Notes: generated from the sequence alone by a model not told the origin. A DNA stretch of 64,000 nt from an uncultured Bacteroidota bacterium (GCA_902826215.1 CADEDY010000003.1:62001-126000); one strand, 5' to 3'; counted from the stretch's first letter, positions 42,603 to 53,285 are shown. Numbers and translations: made by a program.

Positions 42603-42908
42603 ATGACCCAAAAGATCAGGATCAAGCTGCGGTCGTACGATCACAACCTCGTCGACAAGAGCGCCGAGAAGATCGTAAAGACGGTGAAGAGCACGGGCGC
42701 TGTCGTCAGTGGTCCCATTCCACTGCCGACGCACAAGCGCATGTTCACAGTGCTCCGCTCGCCGCACGTCAACAAGAAGGCGCGCGAGCAGTTCCAACTG
42801 TGCAGTTACAAACGCATGATGGACATCTATAGCTCGTCCTCCAAGACGATCGATGCCCTGATGAAGCTGGAACTCCCCAGCGGCGTGGATGTGGAGATCA
42901 AGGTCTGA
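42603..42908 (+). CDS. rpsJ: 30S ribosomal protein S10
   Basis: 101 residues, the usual length. [20 protein letters not shown] and the tRNA-site-facing loop [28 protein letters not shown] region (read here in part) are conserved. First gene of the S10 part; also known as the transcription antitermination factor NusE. Confidence 0.99.
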   Translation: MTQKIRIKLRSYDHNLVDKSAEKIVKTVKSTGAVVSGPIPLPTHKRMFTVLRSPHVNKKAREQFQLCSYKRMMDIYSSSSKTIDALMKLELPSGVDVEIKV

Positions 42909-42927
42909 CCGATAGCACCACAGAGCC

Positions 42928-43545
42928 ATGAGCGGACTAATAGGAAAGAAAATCGGCATGACCAGCCTGTTCGATACGGACGGTAGCTTGGTTGCATGCA
43001 CAGTGATCGAGGCGGAACCCAACGTGGTGAGCCATTTGAAGACGGTGGAGAAGGACGGCTACAAGGCCGTTCAACTATCTGCCATCGAGCGTCGTGAGAA
43101 GAACACACCTGCAGCGGCCATGGGCCACTACAAGAAGGCTGGTACTACTCCCAAGCGCAAGGCACACGAGTTCAAGGAATTCGAGAACGAAGTGAAACTC
43201 GGTGACACGATCGGTGTGGACCTCTTCGAAGAGGGTACGTACGTGACCGTGACCGGGAACAGCAAGGGCAAAGGTTTCCAAGGTGTTGTGAAACGCCACG
43301 GATTCAGCGGTGTGGGTGAAGCTACCCACGGTCAACATGACCGTAGCCGTGCTCCCGGTTCGTTGGGTGGATCATCCTACCCGAGCCGTGTATTCAAGGG
43401 CCTGCGCATGGCCGGCCGCATGGGCGGTAACAAAGTGACCACGGAGAACCTGAAGGTGGTGAAAGTGGACGCTGGTAAGAACCTGTTGTTGCTCAAAGGA
43501 ACCGTTCCTGGTCCCAAGGGTAGCATCGTGATCATCTGGAAATAA
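42928..43545 (+). CDS. rplC: 50S ribosomal protein L3
   Basis: 205 residues. Starts [15 protein letters not shown] and has the rRNA-facing loop with [20 protein letters not shown] and [26 protein letters not shown] (read in part), close to the peptidyl-transferase centre. rplD starts one base after its stop. Confidence 0.99.
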   Translation: MSGLIGKKIGMTSLFDTDGSLVACTVIEAEPNVVSHLKTVEKDGYKAVQLSAIERREKNTPAAAMGHYKKAGTTPKRKAHEFKEFENEVKLGDTIGVDLFEEGTYVTVTGNSKGKGFQGVVKRHGFSGVGEATHGQHDRSRAPGSLGGSSYPSRVFKGLRMAGRMGGNKVTTENLKVVKVDAGKNLLLLKGTVPGPKGSIVIIWK

Positions 43546-43546
43546 G

Positions 43547-44176
43547 ATGGAACTCGAGATCCACGGAAAGGACGGCAAGTCCACCGGCAAGAAGGCCAAA
43601 CTGAACGACGCGGTGTTCGCGATCGAGCCGAACGACCATGCTATCTGGCTGGACGTGAAGCAGCATTTGGCGAACAAGCGTCAAGGTACTTCCAAGACCT
43701 TGGAGAAGAGCGAAGTAAGCGGCAGCACCAAGAAGCTGCATCGCCAGAAGGGTACAGGTGGCAGCCGTAAAGGTTCCATCAAGAGCCCACTGTTCAAAGG
43801 AGGTGCGCGCGTTTTCGGCCCTAAGCCACGCGACTACCACTTCAAGTTGAACAAGAAAGTGAAGGACCTCGCTCGTCGCAGCGCCCTCACCTACAAAGCG
43901 AAGGACGGCTCGTTGAAAGTGATCGACAGCGTGTCGATGACCGCGCCGAAGACCAGCGAGTTCGCTGCCATCCTCAAGGCTTTCGAGTTGAGCACCCGCA
44001 AGAGCCTGCTCGTAGTGCCAAGCAAGGACGACAACATCGTGCTCAGCGCCCGCAACCTGCAGAACACCCGTGTGGTGGTGGCCAGCGAGCTGAACACCTA
44101 CGACATCATGAACGCCAACGGACTGCTGATCGTGAAGGACGCGATCGCACCCTTGGAAACCATTCTTACCAAGTAA
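43547..44176 (+). CDS. rplD: 50S ribosomal protein L4
   Basis: 209 residues. Conserved loop KKLHRQKGTGGSRKGSIKSP reaches into the exit tunnel, where macrolide-resistance changes occur; none is evident. L4 controls the S10 operon in enterobacteria, but no comparable leader is seen here because no gap exists upstream of rpsJ. Confidence 0.98.
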   Translation: MELEIHGKDGKSTGKKAKLNDAVFAIEPNDHAIWLDVKQHLANKRQGTSKTLEKSEVSGSTKKLHRQKGTGGSRKGSIKSPLFKGGARVFGPKPRDYHFKLNKKVKDLARRSALTYKAKDGSLKVIDSVSMTAPKTSEFAAILKAFELSTRKSLLVVPSKDDNIVLSARNLQNTRVVVASELNTYDIMNANGLLIVKDAIAPLETILTK

Positions 44177-44179
44177 GCC

Positions 44180-44473
44180 ATGAGCCAGATCCTCATCCGA
44201 CCCATCGTCACTGAGAAGATGACGGCCCAAGGCGAGAAAGAAGGCCGATACGGCTTCATGGTCGCCAAAACGAGCAACAAGGTCCAGATCAAGCAGGCCG
44301 TGGAGAAGGAGTACAACGTCACGGTGACGGGTGTACGCACCATGATCTGCGCAGGCAAGGACCGCACGCGCTATACCAAGAGCGTCATCTTGAAAGGTCG
44401 CACACAGAGCTATAAGAAAGCCATTGTGACCGTGAAGGAAGGCGAATCCATCGACCTCTACACAAGCATTTGA
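44180..44473 (+). CDS. rplW: 50S ribosomal protein L23
   Basis: 97 residues. [11 protein letters not shown] and [19 protein letters not shown] are the conserved N-terminal elements. L23 sits at the tunnel exit and docks trigger factor and SRP. It lies three bases after rplD. Confidence 0.98.
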   Translation: MSQILIRPIVTEKMTAQGEKEGRYGFMVAKTSNKVQIKQAVEKEYNVTVTGVRTMICAGKDRTRYTKSVILKGRTQSYKKAIVTVKEGESIDLYTSI

Positions 44474-44492
44474 CCCGGTAGCACAACCAGTC

Positions 44493-45332
44493 ATGGGCAT
44501 ACGTAAACTCAATCCGGTCACCCCCGGCACCCGTCACAAGGTGATCACCGACTTCGAAGGCATCACCACGCGTGTGCCCGAGAAATCGTTGACCAGCGGC
44601 ACGAACAAGAGCGGTGGCCGTAACCATCAAGGAAAGATGACCATGCGCTATATCGGCGGTGGTCACAAACAGAGCTATCGCGAGATCGATCTGAAGCGTG
44701 ATAAGTACGGCATCCCTGCTGTGGTGAAGACGATCGAATACGATCCGAACCGCACCGCGCGCATCGCCCTGCTGTTCTACGCTGATGGTGAGAAGCGTTA
44801 CATGCTCGCACCGAACGGTCTGAAAGTGGGCCAGGAGGTCATGAGCGGTCGCTCGGGCGTACCGCCCGAAGTGGGCAACTCTCTTCCGCTCAGCGAGATC
44901 CCATTGGGTACCGTTGTGCACAACATAGAATTGCAGCCTGGCAAGGGCGGTTCCATCGCGCGTAGCGCCGGGACATTTGCTCAGCTCAGCGCCCGTGAAG
45001 GCAAGTATGCCACACTGAAGATGCCAAGTGGCGAGTTGCGTATGATCCTGGTGGCTTGCATGGCTACGGTAGGTACCGTGGGCAACAGTGAGCACATGCT
45101 GCAGAAGAGCGGTAAGGCAGGTCGCAGCCGCTGGCAAGGTCGTCGTCCACGTACTCGTGCGGTTGCCATGAACCCGGTCGATCACCCGATGGGTGGTGGT
45201 GAGGGGCGCGCTTCCGGCGGACATCCGCGGAGCCGCAAAGGCCTCTTGGCGAAGGGTAAGAAGACCCGCCGCCCGAAGAATCCGTCCAACAAGTTCATCC
45301 TGGAGCGTGTCAACGCCCGCAAAGGAGCCTGA
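44493..45332 (+). CDS. rplB: 50S ribosomal protein L2
   Basis: 279 residues, near the usual length. Core domains and the C-terminal peptidyl-transferase loop are intact: [18 protein letters not shown] appears here as [18 protein letters not shown], with the essential His in [10 protein letters not shown], and [10 protein letters not shown] follows. Confidence 0.99.
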   Translation: MGIRKLNPVTPGTRHKVITDFEGITTRVPEKSLTSGTNKSGGRNHQGKMTMRYIGGGHKQSYREIDLKRDKYGIPAVVKTIEYDPNRTARIALLFYADGEKRYMLAPNGLKVGQEVMSGRSGVPPEVGNSLPLSEIPLGTVVHNIELQPGKGGSIARSAGTFAQLSAREGKYATLKMPSGELRMILVACMATVGTVGNSEHMLQKSGKAGRSRWQGRRPRTRAVAMNPVDHPMGGGEGRASGGHPRSRKGLLAKGKKTRRPKNPSNKFILERVNARKGA

Positions 45333-45344
45333 TCAGCATAGACC

Positions 45345-45614
45345 ATGAGCCGTTCACTCAAGAAACCACCCTTCATCCACTACAAGCTGAACAAGCGAGT
45401 AGGCGAGGCGCAAGCTTCAGGTAAGAAGAACGTGATCAAGACCTGGTCGCGCGCCAGCACCATCGCTCCCGAATTCGTCGGGTTGACGATCGCTGTGCAC
45501 AATGGCAACAAGTTCATCCCTGTATACGTGACCGAGAACATGGTGGGACACAAGCTGGGCGAATTCGCACCCACGCGCACCTACCGTGGTCACTCTGGTA
45601 ACAAGAAGAACTAA
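45345..45614 (+). CDS. rpsS: 30S ribosomal protein S19
   Basis: 89 residues. [35 protein letters not shown] and [17 protein letters not shown] are standard. It lies in the 30S head next to S13. Start 12 bases after rplB. Confidence 0.99.
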   Translation: MSRSLKKPPFIHYKLNKRVGEAQASGKKNVIKTWSRASTIAPEFVGLTIAVHNGNKFIPVYVTENMVGHKLGEFAPTRTYRGHSGNKKN

Positions 45615-45622
45615 GTACGACC

Positions 45623-46024
45623 ATGGGAGCTCGTAAGAAAATAGCAGCGGACAAGCGTAAGGAAGCCATGAAGACCGTGGCGATCGCGCACCTCCGTAAC
45701 GTACCGACCAGCCCACGTCGCATGCGGCAAGTGGCCGATCTGATCCGTGGTGTGGAAGTGGATAAAGCGCTGGGCATCCTGCGCTTCAGCACCCGCCATA
45801 GCAGCCGCGATCTGGAGAAGCTTTTGATGAGCGCGATCTCCAACTGGCAAGCCAAGAACGAAGGCCAGAAGGCTGACGAAGTCGGTCTGGTCGTGAAGAG
45901 CGTTCAGGTGAACGAAGCCCGTGGCCTGAAGCGCATGCTTCCTGCACCACAAGGCCGCGCTTACCGTATGAAGAAGCGTAGCAACCACGTGAGTCTGATC
46001 GTCGATACCGCCAACCAAGCCTAA
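45623..46024 (+). CDS. rplV: 50S ribosomal protein L22
   Basis: 133 residues, about 20 longer than E. coli L22 because of a basic N-terminus ([19 protein letters not shown]). The core [20 protein letters not shown] and the tunnel hairpin with [25 protein letters not shown] (read in part) are conserved. Confidence 0.97.
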   Translation: MGARKKIAADKRKEAMKTVAIAHLRNVPTSPRRMRQVADLIRGVEVDKALGILRFSTRHSSRDLEKLLMSAISNWQAKNEGQKADEVGLVVKSVQVNEARGLKRMLPAPQGRAYRMKKRSNHVSLIVDTANQA

Positions 46025-46041
46025 GCCGAGAACAACCTACC

Positions 46042-46851
46042 ATGGGACAGAAAGTACATCCGATCGGTTACCGCCTAGGCTTCGTCAAGGGCTGGGACAG
46101 CAACTGGTTCGGCGGCAACAAATACGCCGACAAGTTGGTGGAGGACGAACAGATCCGCCAGTACCTGATGACGCGCCTGAAGAAGGCCAGCGTTTCCAAG
46201 ATCGTCATCGAGCGCACCTTGAAATTGGTGACCGTTACCATCAATACCGCACGCCCAGGTGTGATCATCGGGAAGGGTGGTGCTGAAGTGGACAAGTTGC
46301 GCGAGGAGCTCAAGAAGCTCACCGGCAAGGACGTCCAGATCAACATCTTCGAGATCAAGCGTCCAGAACTGGATGCCCGTTTGGTGGCCGATAGCATCGC
46401 CCGTCAGCTCGAAGGCCGCATCAGCTTCCGCCGCGCCATGAAGATGGCCGTAGCGAGTTCGATGCGCATGGGTGCCGAAGGCATCAAGCTGCAGGTTTCC
46501 GGCCGATTGAACGGCGCCGAGATCGCACGTACCGAGAAATACCGTGACGGACGTGTTCCCTTGCACACCCTACGTGCGGATATCGACTTCGCGATCACTG
46601 AGGCGCACACCAAAATGGGACGCATCGGTATCAAGTGTTGGATCATGCGCGGTGAGGTCTATGGCAAGAAGGACCTGAGCCCGAACCAAGGTCAAGCCAA
46701 AGGTGGCCCAGCAGGTCCACGGATGGGTAATGATCGTCCTGACCGTCGTGGTGGGGACCGTCGCAGCCCAGGTGGTGATCGCCGTGGCCCTGGAGGAGAC
46801 CGTCGTCCAGGAGGTGGAGGAAATCGTGGTGGAAACCGTAGCAACAACTAA
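46042..46851 (+). CDS. rpsC: 30S ribosomal protein S3 with Gly/Arg-rich C-terminal tail
   Basis: 269 residues against about 233 in E. coli. The KH domain ([20 protein letters not shown]) and C-terminal S3 domain ([14 protein letters not shown]) are complete. An added tail of some 45 residues is made of [12 protein letters not shown]-type repeats ending NRGGNRSNN. Such an RGG-like tail could contact mRNA at the 30S entry site. Similar Asn/Gly/Arg-rich tails occur in related bacteria from memory. Confidence 0.98.
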   Translation: MGQKVHPIGYRLGFVKGWDSNWFGGNKYADKLVEDEQIRQYLMTRLKKASVSKIVIERTLKLVTVTINTARPGVIIGKGGAEVDKLREELKKLTGKDVQINIFEIKRPELDARLVADSIARQLEGRISFRRAMKMAVASSMRMGAEGIKLQVSGRLNGAEIARTEKYRDGRVPLHTLRADIDFAITEAHTKMGRIGIKCWIMRGEVYGKKDLSPNQGQAKGGPAGPRMGNDRPDRRGGDRRSPGGDRRGPGGDRRPGGGGNRGGNRSNN

Positions 46852-46856
46852 GAGCC

Positions 46857-47279
46857 ATGCTTCAACCAAAGCGTAGCAAGCGCCGCAATATGCACAAGGG
46901 CCGCATGAAAGGGCAGGCCCAGCGCGGACACCGTGTAGCCCTTGGATCCTTCGGACTGAAGGCCATGGAGAGCGTATGGCTCACCGGCCGCCAGATCGAA
47001 TCAGCTCGTGTAGCACTTACCCGTTACATGAAGCGTGAAGGTCAAGTGTGGATCAAGGTGTTCCCCGATAAGCCAGTGACCAGCAAGCCCGCAGAGGTGC
47101 GTATGGGTAAGGGCAAAGGTTCCTTGGATCATTGGGTGGCGGTCTGCCATGCCGGTCGCATCATCTTCGAAGTGGACGGTGTACCCACCGCAACCGCTAA
47201 AGAAGCTCTGCGCCTCGCAGCACAGAAGCTCCCGATCCCGACCAAGTTCGTGACCCGTGAGGACTACGACGGCCAATAA
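46857..47279 (+). CDS. rplP: 50S ribosomal protein L16
   Basis: 140 residues. [19 protein letters not shown] and [21 protein letters not shown], and the Arg-rich segment that reaches the A-site tRNA (residue Arg81 region), are present. It lies five bases after rpsC. Confidence 0.99.
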   Translation: MLQPKRSKRRNMHKGRMKGQAQRGHRVALGSFGLKAMESVWLTGRQIESARVALTRYMKREGQVWIKVFPDKPVTSKPAEVRMGKGKGSLDHWVAVCHAGRIIFEVDGVPTATAKEALRLAAQKLPIPTKFVTREDYDGQ

Positions 47280-47288
47280 GAAAGAGCC

Positions 47289-47501
47289 ATGAAGAAGAAA
47301 GGAACCGAATTGAAGGACCTCACGGTCGCCGAGCTCAGCGATAAGCTCAAGGAGGAGCGTTCATCGCTCACCAAGCTTCGCTTCGCGCACACGGTGAGCC
47401 CGATCGAAAGTCCGGTACAACTGCGCACCAAGCGCAAAGAGGTGGCACGCATCCTCACCGAGTTGCGCAAGCGTGAATTAGTAAACACGACCAAGAAATG
47501 A
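47289..47501 (+). CDS. rpmC: 50S ribosomal protein L29
   Basis: 70 residues, mostly two helices: [19 protein letters not shown] and [19 protein letters not shown]. It sits at the tunnel exit beside L23. Its stop overlaps the rpsQ start by four bases (ATGA). Confidence 0.97.
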   Translation: MKKKGTELKDLTVAELSDKLKEERSSLTKLRFAHTVSPIESPVQLRTKRKEVARILTELRKRELVNTTKK

Positions 47502-47785
47502 GCACCACCCCGAACACACCGACCACAGCAGTGGATCGGAACCTCCGGAAGGAGCGCATCGGCATCGTCACCAGCGACAAGATGAACAAGAGCGTGGTGG
47601 TGACCGTGGAGCGCCGCATGATGCACCCGAAGTATGGGAAGTTCGTGAAGAAGTCGAGCACCTTCATGGCGCACGATGAGAAAGGCGAAGCACACATCGG
47701 CGACACCGTTCGCATCAGCGAAACCCGCCCTATCAGCAAGCTGAAACGCTGGCGGGTAGTGGAGATCGTGGAACGTGCCAAGTAA
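47498..47785 (+). CDS. rpsQ: 30S ribosomal protein S17
   Basis: 95 residues. An N-terminal extension of about 12 residues rich in Thr/Pro ([14 protein letters not shown]) precedes the standard [20 protein letters not shown] and [20 protein letters not shown]. The start is supported by the ATGA overlap with rpmC. Confidence 0.97.
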   Translation: MSTTPNTPTTAVDRNLRKERIGIVTSDKMNKSVVVTVERRMMHPKYGKFVKKSSTFMAHDEKGEAHIGDTVRISETRPISKLKRWRVVEIVERAK

Positions 47786-47800
47786 TATCGAGACCAAGCG

Positions 47801-48169
47801 ATGATCCAGCAAGAATCACGGCTCAACGTAGCCGACAACAGTGGAGCGAAGGAGGTGCTATGCATCCGGGTGCTCGGTGGCACAGCACGTCGCTATGCAC
47901 GTATCGGTGACACCATCGTGGTGAGCATCAAGGCCGCGCTGCCGAACGGCGGAACCAAGAAAGGTACCGTTCACAAGGCCGTGGTGGTGCGCACGAAGAA
48001 GGAGACCCGTCGTAAGGACGGTTCTTACATCCGCTTCGACGACAACGCCGTGGTGTTGCTCGACGCCGCTGGTGAAATGAAGGGCACTCGCATCTTCGGC
48101 CCTGTCGCCAAGGAACTGCGCGAGAAGAAGTTCATGAAGATCATCTCGTTGGCCCCTGAAGTTCTCTGA
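47801..48169 (+). CDS. rplN: 50S ribosomal protein L14
   Basis: 122 residues, the usual length. [19 protein letters not shown] and [20 protein letters not shown] are typical. L14 forms part of the subunit interface with L19 and helps bind the silencing factor RsfS. Confidence 0.99.
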   Translation: MIQQESRLNVADNSGAKEVLCIRVLGGTARRYARIGDTIVVSIKAALPNGGTKKGTVHKAVVVRTKKETRRKDGSYIRFDDNAVVLLDAAGEMKGTRIFGPVAKELREKKFMKIISLAPEVL

Positions 48170-48172
48170 GCC

Positions 48173-48496
48173 ATGCAGAAGAAGACACACATCAAGAAAG
48201 GCGACCTCGTGAAGGTGCTCGCCGGTGAGGATCGCTCCAAGCAAGGACGCGTACTCGACGTGGACCGCGATCGTATGCGGGCCGTTGTTGAGGGCCTCAA
48301 CATCAATAAGAAACACACCAAGCCTACCACGGCTACCCCGCAAGGCGGCATCGTGGAGAAGGAAGGTCCCATCCATTTGAGCAACCTGATGCTCATCGAT
48401 GCGAAAACCGGAACCCCTGGTCGTGTTGGTCGCAAGGCCAACAAGGAAGGCGTTCTGGAGCGCTATGTGAAGACCAAGAAAAAGGCAGCCAAGTAA
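48173..48496 (+). CDS. rplX: 50S ribosomal protein L24
   Basis: 107 residues. KKGDLVKVLAGEDRSKQGRV is the KOW motif; GGIVEKEGPIHLSNLMLID follows. It initiates 50S assembly and sits at the tunnel exit. It lies three bases after rplN. Confidence 0.98.
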   Translation: MQKKTHIKKGDLVKVLAGEDRSKQGRVLDVDRDRMRAVVEGLNINKKHTKPTTATPQGGIVEKEGPIHLSNLMLIDAKTGTPGRVGRKANKEGVLERYVKTKKKAAK

Positions 48497-48503
48497 TTGA
48501 GTC

Positions 48504-49064
48504 ATGAGCTACGTACCACGGCTTCGCGCCAAATACAAGAACGAGGTAGCGCCTCAGCTCCAGAAGGAGTTCGGCTACACCAGCTTCATGCAGGTGCCTC
48601 GCATCACCAAGATCAGCTTGAACCAAGGTCTCGGCAGTGCCGTAGGCGACAAGAAGATCGTGGAGAACGCCATCGTGGAGATGACCGCCATCGCAGGTCA
48701 GAAGGCCGTGCAAACGGTCTCCCGCAAGGACATCAGCAACTTCAAACTGCGCAAAGGCATGCCCATCGGTGCACGCGTTACGTTGCGCGGCGACAAGATG
48801 TATGAGTTCCTTGATCGCCTCATCGCTGTGAGCTTGCCTCGTACCCGTGACTTCCGTGGCGTTCCTGCCAAGGGCTTTGATGGCAAAGGCAACTTCACCA
48901 TGGGCGTGAAAGAACAGATCATCTTCCCGGAGATCGACATCGACAAGGTGACCAAGCTCCAGGGTATGGACATCACCTTCGTGACCAATGCGAACACGGA
49001 CCAAGAGGCCAAAGCGTTGCTGACCGCCTTCGGTTTCCCATTCGCGGACAAGGACAAGAAATAA
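48504..49064 (+). CDS. rplE: 50S ribosomal protein L5
   Basis: 186 residues. [36 protein letters not shown] and [20 protein letters not shown] are family blocks. It binds 5S rRNA in the central protuberance. Confidence 0.99.
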   Translation: MSYVPRLRAKYKNEVAPQLQKEFGYTSFMQVPRITKISLNQGLGSAVGDKKIVENAIVEMTAIAGQKAVQTVSRKDISNFKLRKGMPIGARVTLRGDKMYEFLDRLIAVSLPRTRDFRGVPAKGFDGKGNFTMGVKEQIIFPEIDIDKVTKLQGMDITFVTNANTDQEAKALLTAFGFPFADKDKK

Positions 49065-49082
49065 CGAGCAGACCGAACGACC

Positions 49083-49352
49083 ATGGCCAAGGAATCGATG
49101 AAAGCCCGCGAGCGCAAGCGCGCTCAGATGGTGGAGAAGTACGCCGCCAAGCGTGCCAAGCTGAAAGCCGCAGGGGACTGGGAAGGGTTGCAGAAGCTCC
49201 CCGCCAACAGCAGCAAAGTGCGCATGCACAACCGTTGCCAGTTGACAGGTCGCCCACGTGGCTACATGCGCCTCTTCGGTATCTCACGTAACGTGTTCCG
49301 CAACATGGCGCTGGAGGGTAAGATCCCCGGTGTCACCAAAGGCAGCTGGTAA
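49083..49352 (+). CDS. rpsN: 30S ribosomal protein S14, long zinc-independent form
   Basis: 89 residues, the long form. It has a single Cys ([18 protein letters not shown]) and no CxxC pairs, so it does not bind zinc. The C-terminal [19 protein letters not shown] is standard. Confidence 0.99.
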   Translation: MAKESMKARERKRAQMVEKYAAKRAKLKAAGDWEGLQKLPANSSKVRMHNRCQLTGRPRGYMRLFGISRNVFRNMALEGKIPGVTKGSW

Positions 49353-49393
49353 TTAGATAGGATGCGGCAACGTATCCGTGAAACAAGAAGACC

Positions 49394-49792
49394 ATGACGA
49401 CCGACCCGATCGCCGATTATTTGACCCGCTTGCGCAACGCCATCCAGGCCCGCAAGAAGGTCGTGGAGGTGCCCGCCAGCAACCTGAAGAAGGACATCAC
49501 GCGGATCCTGTACGACAAAGGCTACATCCTCTCTTGGAAAGCGGAGGATGATGGCAAGCAAGGCCTGATCAAGATCGCCTTGAAGTACAACCAACAGACG
49601 CGTAAGAGCGCCATCAAGGAACTCACCCGGGTGAGCTCCCCTGGCCTGCGCAAATACGCCCACGCCGGTGACCTCCCGCGCGTGCTGAACGGCCTCGGCG
49701 TGGCCATCATCTCCACCAGCCATGGTGTGGTCACCGACAAGGAGGCACGCACTCTGAACGTGGGTGGTGAAGTCTTGTGCTACATCAGCTAA
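49394..49792 (+). CDS. rpsH: 30S ribosomal protein S8
   Basis: 132 residues. TDPIADYLTRLRNAIQARK and the C-terminal ISTSHGVVTDKEARTLNVGGEVLCYI are standard. S8 is the translational repressor of the spc operon in E. coli; the 41-base gap in front has no clear mimic of its rRNA site. Confidence 0.99.
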   Translation: MTTDPIADYLTRLRNAIQARKKVVEVPASNLKKDITRILYDKGYILSWKAEDDGKQGLIKIALKYNQQTRKSAIKELTRVSSPGLRKYAHAGDLPRVLNGLGVAIISTSHGVVTDKEARTLNVGGEVLCYIS

Positions 49793-49805
49793 GCCGAAGA
49801 AGAAG

Positions 49806-50360
49806 ATGTCACGCATTGGAAAAGCACCGATCGAAGTACCCAAAGGGGTCGAGGTCAAGATCAGCGACAAGAACCTGGTGACCGTGAAAGGTCCCAAGGG
49901 TACCTTGGAGCAATCCGTGGATCCGGATATCACCCTGAAGCAGGAGGGTACCGAGATCACCCTCGCCCGCCCAAGTGATGCGAAGCCGCACCGTGCCAAG
50001 CACGGTTTGTATCGCGCATTGCTCGCCAACATGGTGAAGGGAGTGAGCGAAGGCTTCGTGATCGAGCAGGAACTGGTAGGTGTGGGTTACCGCGCCACCA
50101 CCAAGGGTCAACAGCTCAATCTGTCCCTCGGATTCTCGCACACGGTCACCATCGACCTGCCACCACAGATCAAAGTGGCTGCAGCGCAGGAAAAAGGAAA
50201 GAACCCGATCATCCGTTTGGAATCGGCGGACAAGCAACTAATTGGCCAAGTGGCCGCCAAACTGCGCAGCCTGCGCAAGCCGGAGCCGTACAAAGGCAAG
50301 GGTGTGCGTTTCGTGGGCGAATTGGTGCGTCGCAAGGCAGGTAAAGCAGCCGGTAAATAA
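49806..50360 (+). CDS. rplF: 50S ribosomal protein L6
   Basis: 184 residues. The start [17 protein letters not shown] is the family N-terminus; an in-frame ATG 14 codons upstream overlaps rpsH and was not used. The C-terminal [21 protein letters not shown] is standard. It binds near the sarcin-ricin loop. Confidence 0.99.
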   Translation: MSRIGKAPIEVPKGVEVKISDKNLVTVKGPKGTLEQSVDPDITLKQEGTEITLARPSDAKPHRAKHGLYRALLANMVKGVSEGFVIEQELVGVGYRATTKGQQLNLSLGFSHTVTIDLPPQIKVAAAQEKGKNPIIRLESADKQLIGQVAAKLRSLRKPEPYKGKGVRFVGELVRRKAGKAAGK

Positions 50361-50368
50361 GAACGACC

Positions 50369-50722
50369 ATGGCATTCGACAGGATCCACCGACGACTGAA
50401 GATCAAGCAACGGGTACGTAAGAACGTGCACGGCACACAGGAGCGCCCACGCCTCTCGGTCTACCGCAGCAACACGGGCATGTACGCCCAGATCATCGAC
50501 GACGAAGCCGGCCGCACGCTGGTAAGTGCGTCGTCCTTGAAGGACAAGAAGGCTTCGGGCATTCCGAAGATCGATCAGGCCAAGCTCGTTGGTCACGCCA
50601 TCGCCGAAAAGGCGAAGGCAGCTGGCATCGAACTGGTCGTGTTCGACCGCAACGGATATCTCTATCATGGTCGGGTGAAAGCCTTGGCCGACGCCGCCCG
50701 CGAAGCAGGCCTCAATTTCTGA
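50369..50722 (+). CDS. rplR: 50S ribosomal protein L18
   Basis: 117 residues. [20 protein letters not shown] and [26 protein letters not shown] (read in part) are typical. It binds 5S rRNA together with L5. Confidence 0.99.
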   Translation: MAFDRIHRRLKIKQRVRKNVHGTQERPRLSVYRSNTGMYAQIIDDEAGRTLVSASSLKDKKASGIPKIDQAKLVGHAIAEKAKAAGIELVVFDRNGYLYHGRVKALADAAREAGLNF

Positions 50723-50734
50723 TCATACGAACAC

Positions 50735-51253
50735 ATGTCTGAGACGAACACGAAAAAGGTCAAGAGCAGCGAGCTCGAGCTGAAGGATAAGCTCGTCGCG
50801 CTCAACCGGGTGACCAAGGTGACCAAGGGCGGTCGCACATTCACCTTTGCTGCCATTGTGGTGGTGGGGAACGAGAACGGTGTGGTAGGCCACGGTCTTG
50901 GTAAAGCCAAGGAAGTGCAGGAGGCGATCGCCAAAGGCATCGACGACGCGAAGAAGAACTTGGTGAAGGTGCCTGTGCTGAAAGGCACGATCCCGCACTC
51001 GCAGGAAGGCAAGTACGCCGGAGCTCAAGTGTTCTTGAAGCCTGCGGCGCACGGTACCGGAGTTATCGCTGGTGGTGCCATGCGTGCTGTTTTGGAGAGC
51101 GTTGGCATCACCGACGTTCTGGCCAAGAGCAAGGGCAGCAGCAACCCGCACAACGTGGTGAAAGCCACGATCGAAGCGCTCCAAAGCCTGCGTGACGCCA
51201 ATGCGGTGAGCATGCAGCGGGGCATCAAACTCGAACGCGTATTCAACGGATAG
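50735..51253 (+). CDS. rpsE: 30S ribosomal protein S5
   Basis: 172 residues. [20 protein letters not shown], the dsRBD-like fold, and [24 protein letters not shown] (read in part) are conserved. The loop where spectinomycin resistance arises (TKGGRTFTF) is wild-type-like. Confidence 0.99.
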   Translation: MSETNTKKVKSSELELKDKLVALNRVTKVTKGGRTFTFAAIVVVGNENGVVGHGLGKAKEVQEAIAKGIDDAKKNLVKVPVLKGTIPHSQEGKYAGAQVFLKPAAHGTGVIAGGAMRAVLESVGITDVLAKSKGSSNPHNVVKATIEALQSLRDANAVSMQRGIKLERVFNG

Positions 51254-51287
51254 AACCCACTTCCGCCAAGGTTATGGCGGACGAAGC

Positions 51288-51467
51288 ATGAGCAAGTTGA
51301 CCATTACCCAGACGCGCAGCCAGATCAAGTGCCCCAAGCGTCAGAAGGACACGCTGAAAGCGCTGGGCCTTGGCCGCATCGGCAAACTCGTCGTCGTTGA
51401 CGGCACCCCGCAGGTACGCGGCATGGTGGAGAAAGTACACCACCTGGTGAGCGTGACCGAGGCCTGA
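51288..51467 (+). CDS. rpmD: 50S ribosomal protein L30
   Basis: 59 residues, found by reading the gap between rpsE and rplO. MSKLTITQTRSQIKCPKRQK and ALGLGRIGKLVVV match the family, with the ending GMVEKVHHLVSVTEA. It lies 34 bases after rpsE and in the expected place of the spc part. Confidence 0.97.
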   Translation: MSKLTITQTRSQIKCPKRQKDTLKALGLGRIGKLVVVDGTPQVRGMVEKVHHLVSVTEA

Positions 51468-51489
51468 ACCCAATAGAAGAGACCACACC

Positions 51490-51957
51490 ATGGACTTGAG
51501 CAAATTGAAGCCCGCAGAAGGGGCCACGAAGAAGGAGAAGCGGATCGGTCGCGGCCAAGGCAGCGGTCGTGGTGGTACCTCCACAAAAGGCCACAAGGGC
51601 CAGAAGGCGCAAGCTGGGTACAACCACAAGCGCGGATTCGAAGGTGGTCAGACCACCCTCACCCGCCGGTTGCCCAAGTTCGGCTTCACCAATCCTACCC
51701 GCGTGGAGTACAAGGGCATCAATCTGGATGCGCTACAGACATTGGCCGAGAAGAAGAACCTGAAGGCCCTCAGCCCGGAAGTGCTTTATGCCAACGGTTT
51801 GATCGCGAAGAACGACAAGCTGAAGGTCCTTGGTCGCGGTGTGATCAAGAGCGCGCTCGAGATCACGGCTCACGCGTTCAGCGCAACGGCAAAAGCGGCC
51901 ATCGAGGCCAAAGGCGGCAAAGCAGAAACGATCGTTACGGTAGCTGAGAAGGCATGA
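51490..51957 (+). CDS. rplO: 50S ribosomal protein L15
   Basis: 155 residues. MDLSKLKPAEGATKKEKRIG, GRGQGSGRGGTSTKGHKGQK and GFEGGQTTLTRRLPKFGF are the conserved Gly/Arg-rich start. Its stop overlaps the secY start (ATGA), coupling ribosome and translocon production. Confidence 0.99.
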   Translation: MDLSKLKPAEGATKKEKRIGRGQGSGRGGTSTKGHKGQKAQAGYNHKRGFEGGQTTLTRRLPKFGFTNPTRVEYKGINLDALQTLAEKKNLKALSPEVLYANGLIAKNDKLKVLGRGVIKSALEITAHAFSATAKAAIEAKGGKAETIVTVAEKA

Positions 51958-53282
51958 AGAATCTGATCGATACCATCAAGAACATCTGGCGCATCGAGGA
52001 GTTGCGTAGCCGCATCCTCATTACGTTGGGTCTGCTGCTGGTGTATCGCATCGGTAGTTTCATCGTGCTTCCCGGTGTGGACAGCGCGCGACTGGCGGCT
52101 TCGACCGCTGCCGGTGGCGGTGGCATCGTGGAGATCCTTTCGATCTTCACGGGTGGTGCGTTCACCCGTGCTTCCATCTTCGCCTTGGGCATCATGCCCT
52201 ACATCTCGGCGTCCATCATCATGCAGTTGGCCGGCATAGCCGTGCCTTCAGTTCAGAAGATGCAACGGGAGGAGAGCGGCCGACGCAAGATCAATCAGTG
52301 GACACGGTACTTGACGATCTTGATCTGTGTGTTCCAAGCGCCGAGCTACATCTACGCCACCATCGACGCAGCGGCTCGTCCGGAAGGACAGTTCTGGCTC
52401 TTCACCAGCATCGTGATCCTCACGTGCTCCACCTTGTTCGTGATGTGGCTCGGTGAGCGCATCACCGAGCGTGGTCTGGGCAACGGTATTTCGTTGATCA
52501 TCATGATCGGTATCCTCGCGCAATTCCCGCAATCCTTCGCGCAGGAGGTGGTGGGCCGCATGGGTCCTGGTGGCGGTGGTCTTGTATTGCTCCTTGTGGA
52601 AGTGGTGTTGTGGGTGCTCATCATCGCAGGTTGTATCCTACTGGTGCAAGGCACACGACGGATACCGGTGCAGTTCGCGAAGCGCGTTCAAGGCAACAAG
52701 CAGTATGGTGGCGTGCGCAACTACATTCCCCTCAAGGTGAATGCGGCTGGCGTAATGCCGATCATCTTCGCACAAGCTATCGTACTGGTGCCGATGTATG
52801 CGGCACAGGCATTCGAGACCCCTCCCAATTGGTTGGTGAGCATCGCGAACAGTCAAGGTGCGTTCTACAACTTCAGCTTGTTCCTGATGGTGGTGTTGTT
52901 CACCTACTTCTACACGGCCATCACCGTGAACCCGAACCAGTTGGCGGACGACATGAAACGGAACGGTGGATTCATTCCAGGCGTGAAGCCGGGAAAGAGC
53001 ACGGCCGGTCATATCGATGAACTGCTTTCACGGATCACCCTTCCGGGGGCGATCTTCTTGGGCCTTGTCGCCATCCTGCCTGCCTTCGCTGGGATGATGG
53101 GGATCAAACAGGGCTTTGCACAGTTCTTCGGAGGAACATCCTTGTTGATCATGGTGGGCGTATTGTTGGACACGCTGCAGCAGATCGAAAGTCATTTGTT
53201 GATGCGACACTACGATGGTTTGATGAAGACGGGTCGTATCAAAGGAAGATCAGGAGGACAGGCGTTCGGGATGGCTGGATAG
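51954..53282 (+). CDS. secY: Protein translocase subunit SecY
   Basis: A 442-residue, ten-helix channel subunit of the Sec translocon. Seen: IEELRSRILITLGLLLVYRI, the plug region after GGGGIVEILSIFTGGAF, GERITERGLGNGISLIIMIG, and the SecA/ribosome-contact loops with KVNAAGVMPIIFAQA and GVKPGKSTAGHIDE. The C-terminal tail ends KGRSGGQAFGMAG. adk, often placed after secY, is absent; map follows after three bases. Confidence 0.99.
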   Translation: MKNLIDTIKNIWRIEELRSRILITLGLLLVYRIGSFIVLPGVDSARLAASTAAGGGGIVEILSIFTGGAFTRASIFALGIMPYISASIIMQLAGIAVPSVQKMQREESGRRKINQWTRYLTILICVFQAPSYIYATIDAAARPEGQFWLFTSIVILTCSTLFVMWLGERITERGLGNGISLIIMIGILAQFPQSFAQEVVGRMGPGGGGLVLLLVEVVLWVLIIAGCILLVQGTRRIPVQFAKRVQGNKQYGGVRNYIPLKVNAAGVMPIIFAQAIVLVPMYAAQAFETPPNWLVSIANSQGAFYNFSLFLMVVLFTYFYTAITVNPNQLADDMKRNGGFIPGVKPGKSTAGHIDELLSRITLPGAIFLGLVAILPAFAGMMGIKQGFAQFFGGTSLLIMVGVLLDTLQQIESHLLMRHYDGLMKTGRIKGRSGGQAFGMAG

Positions 53283-53285
53283 ATC

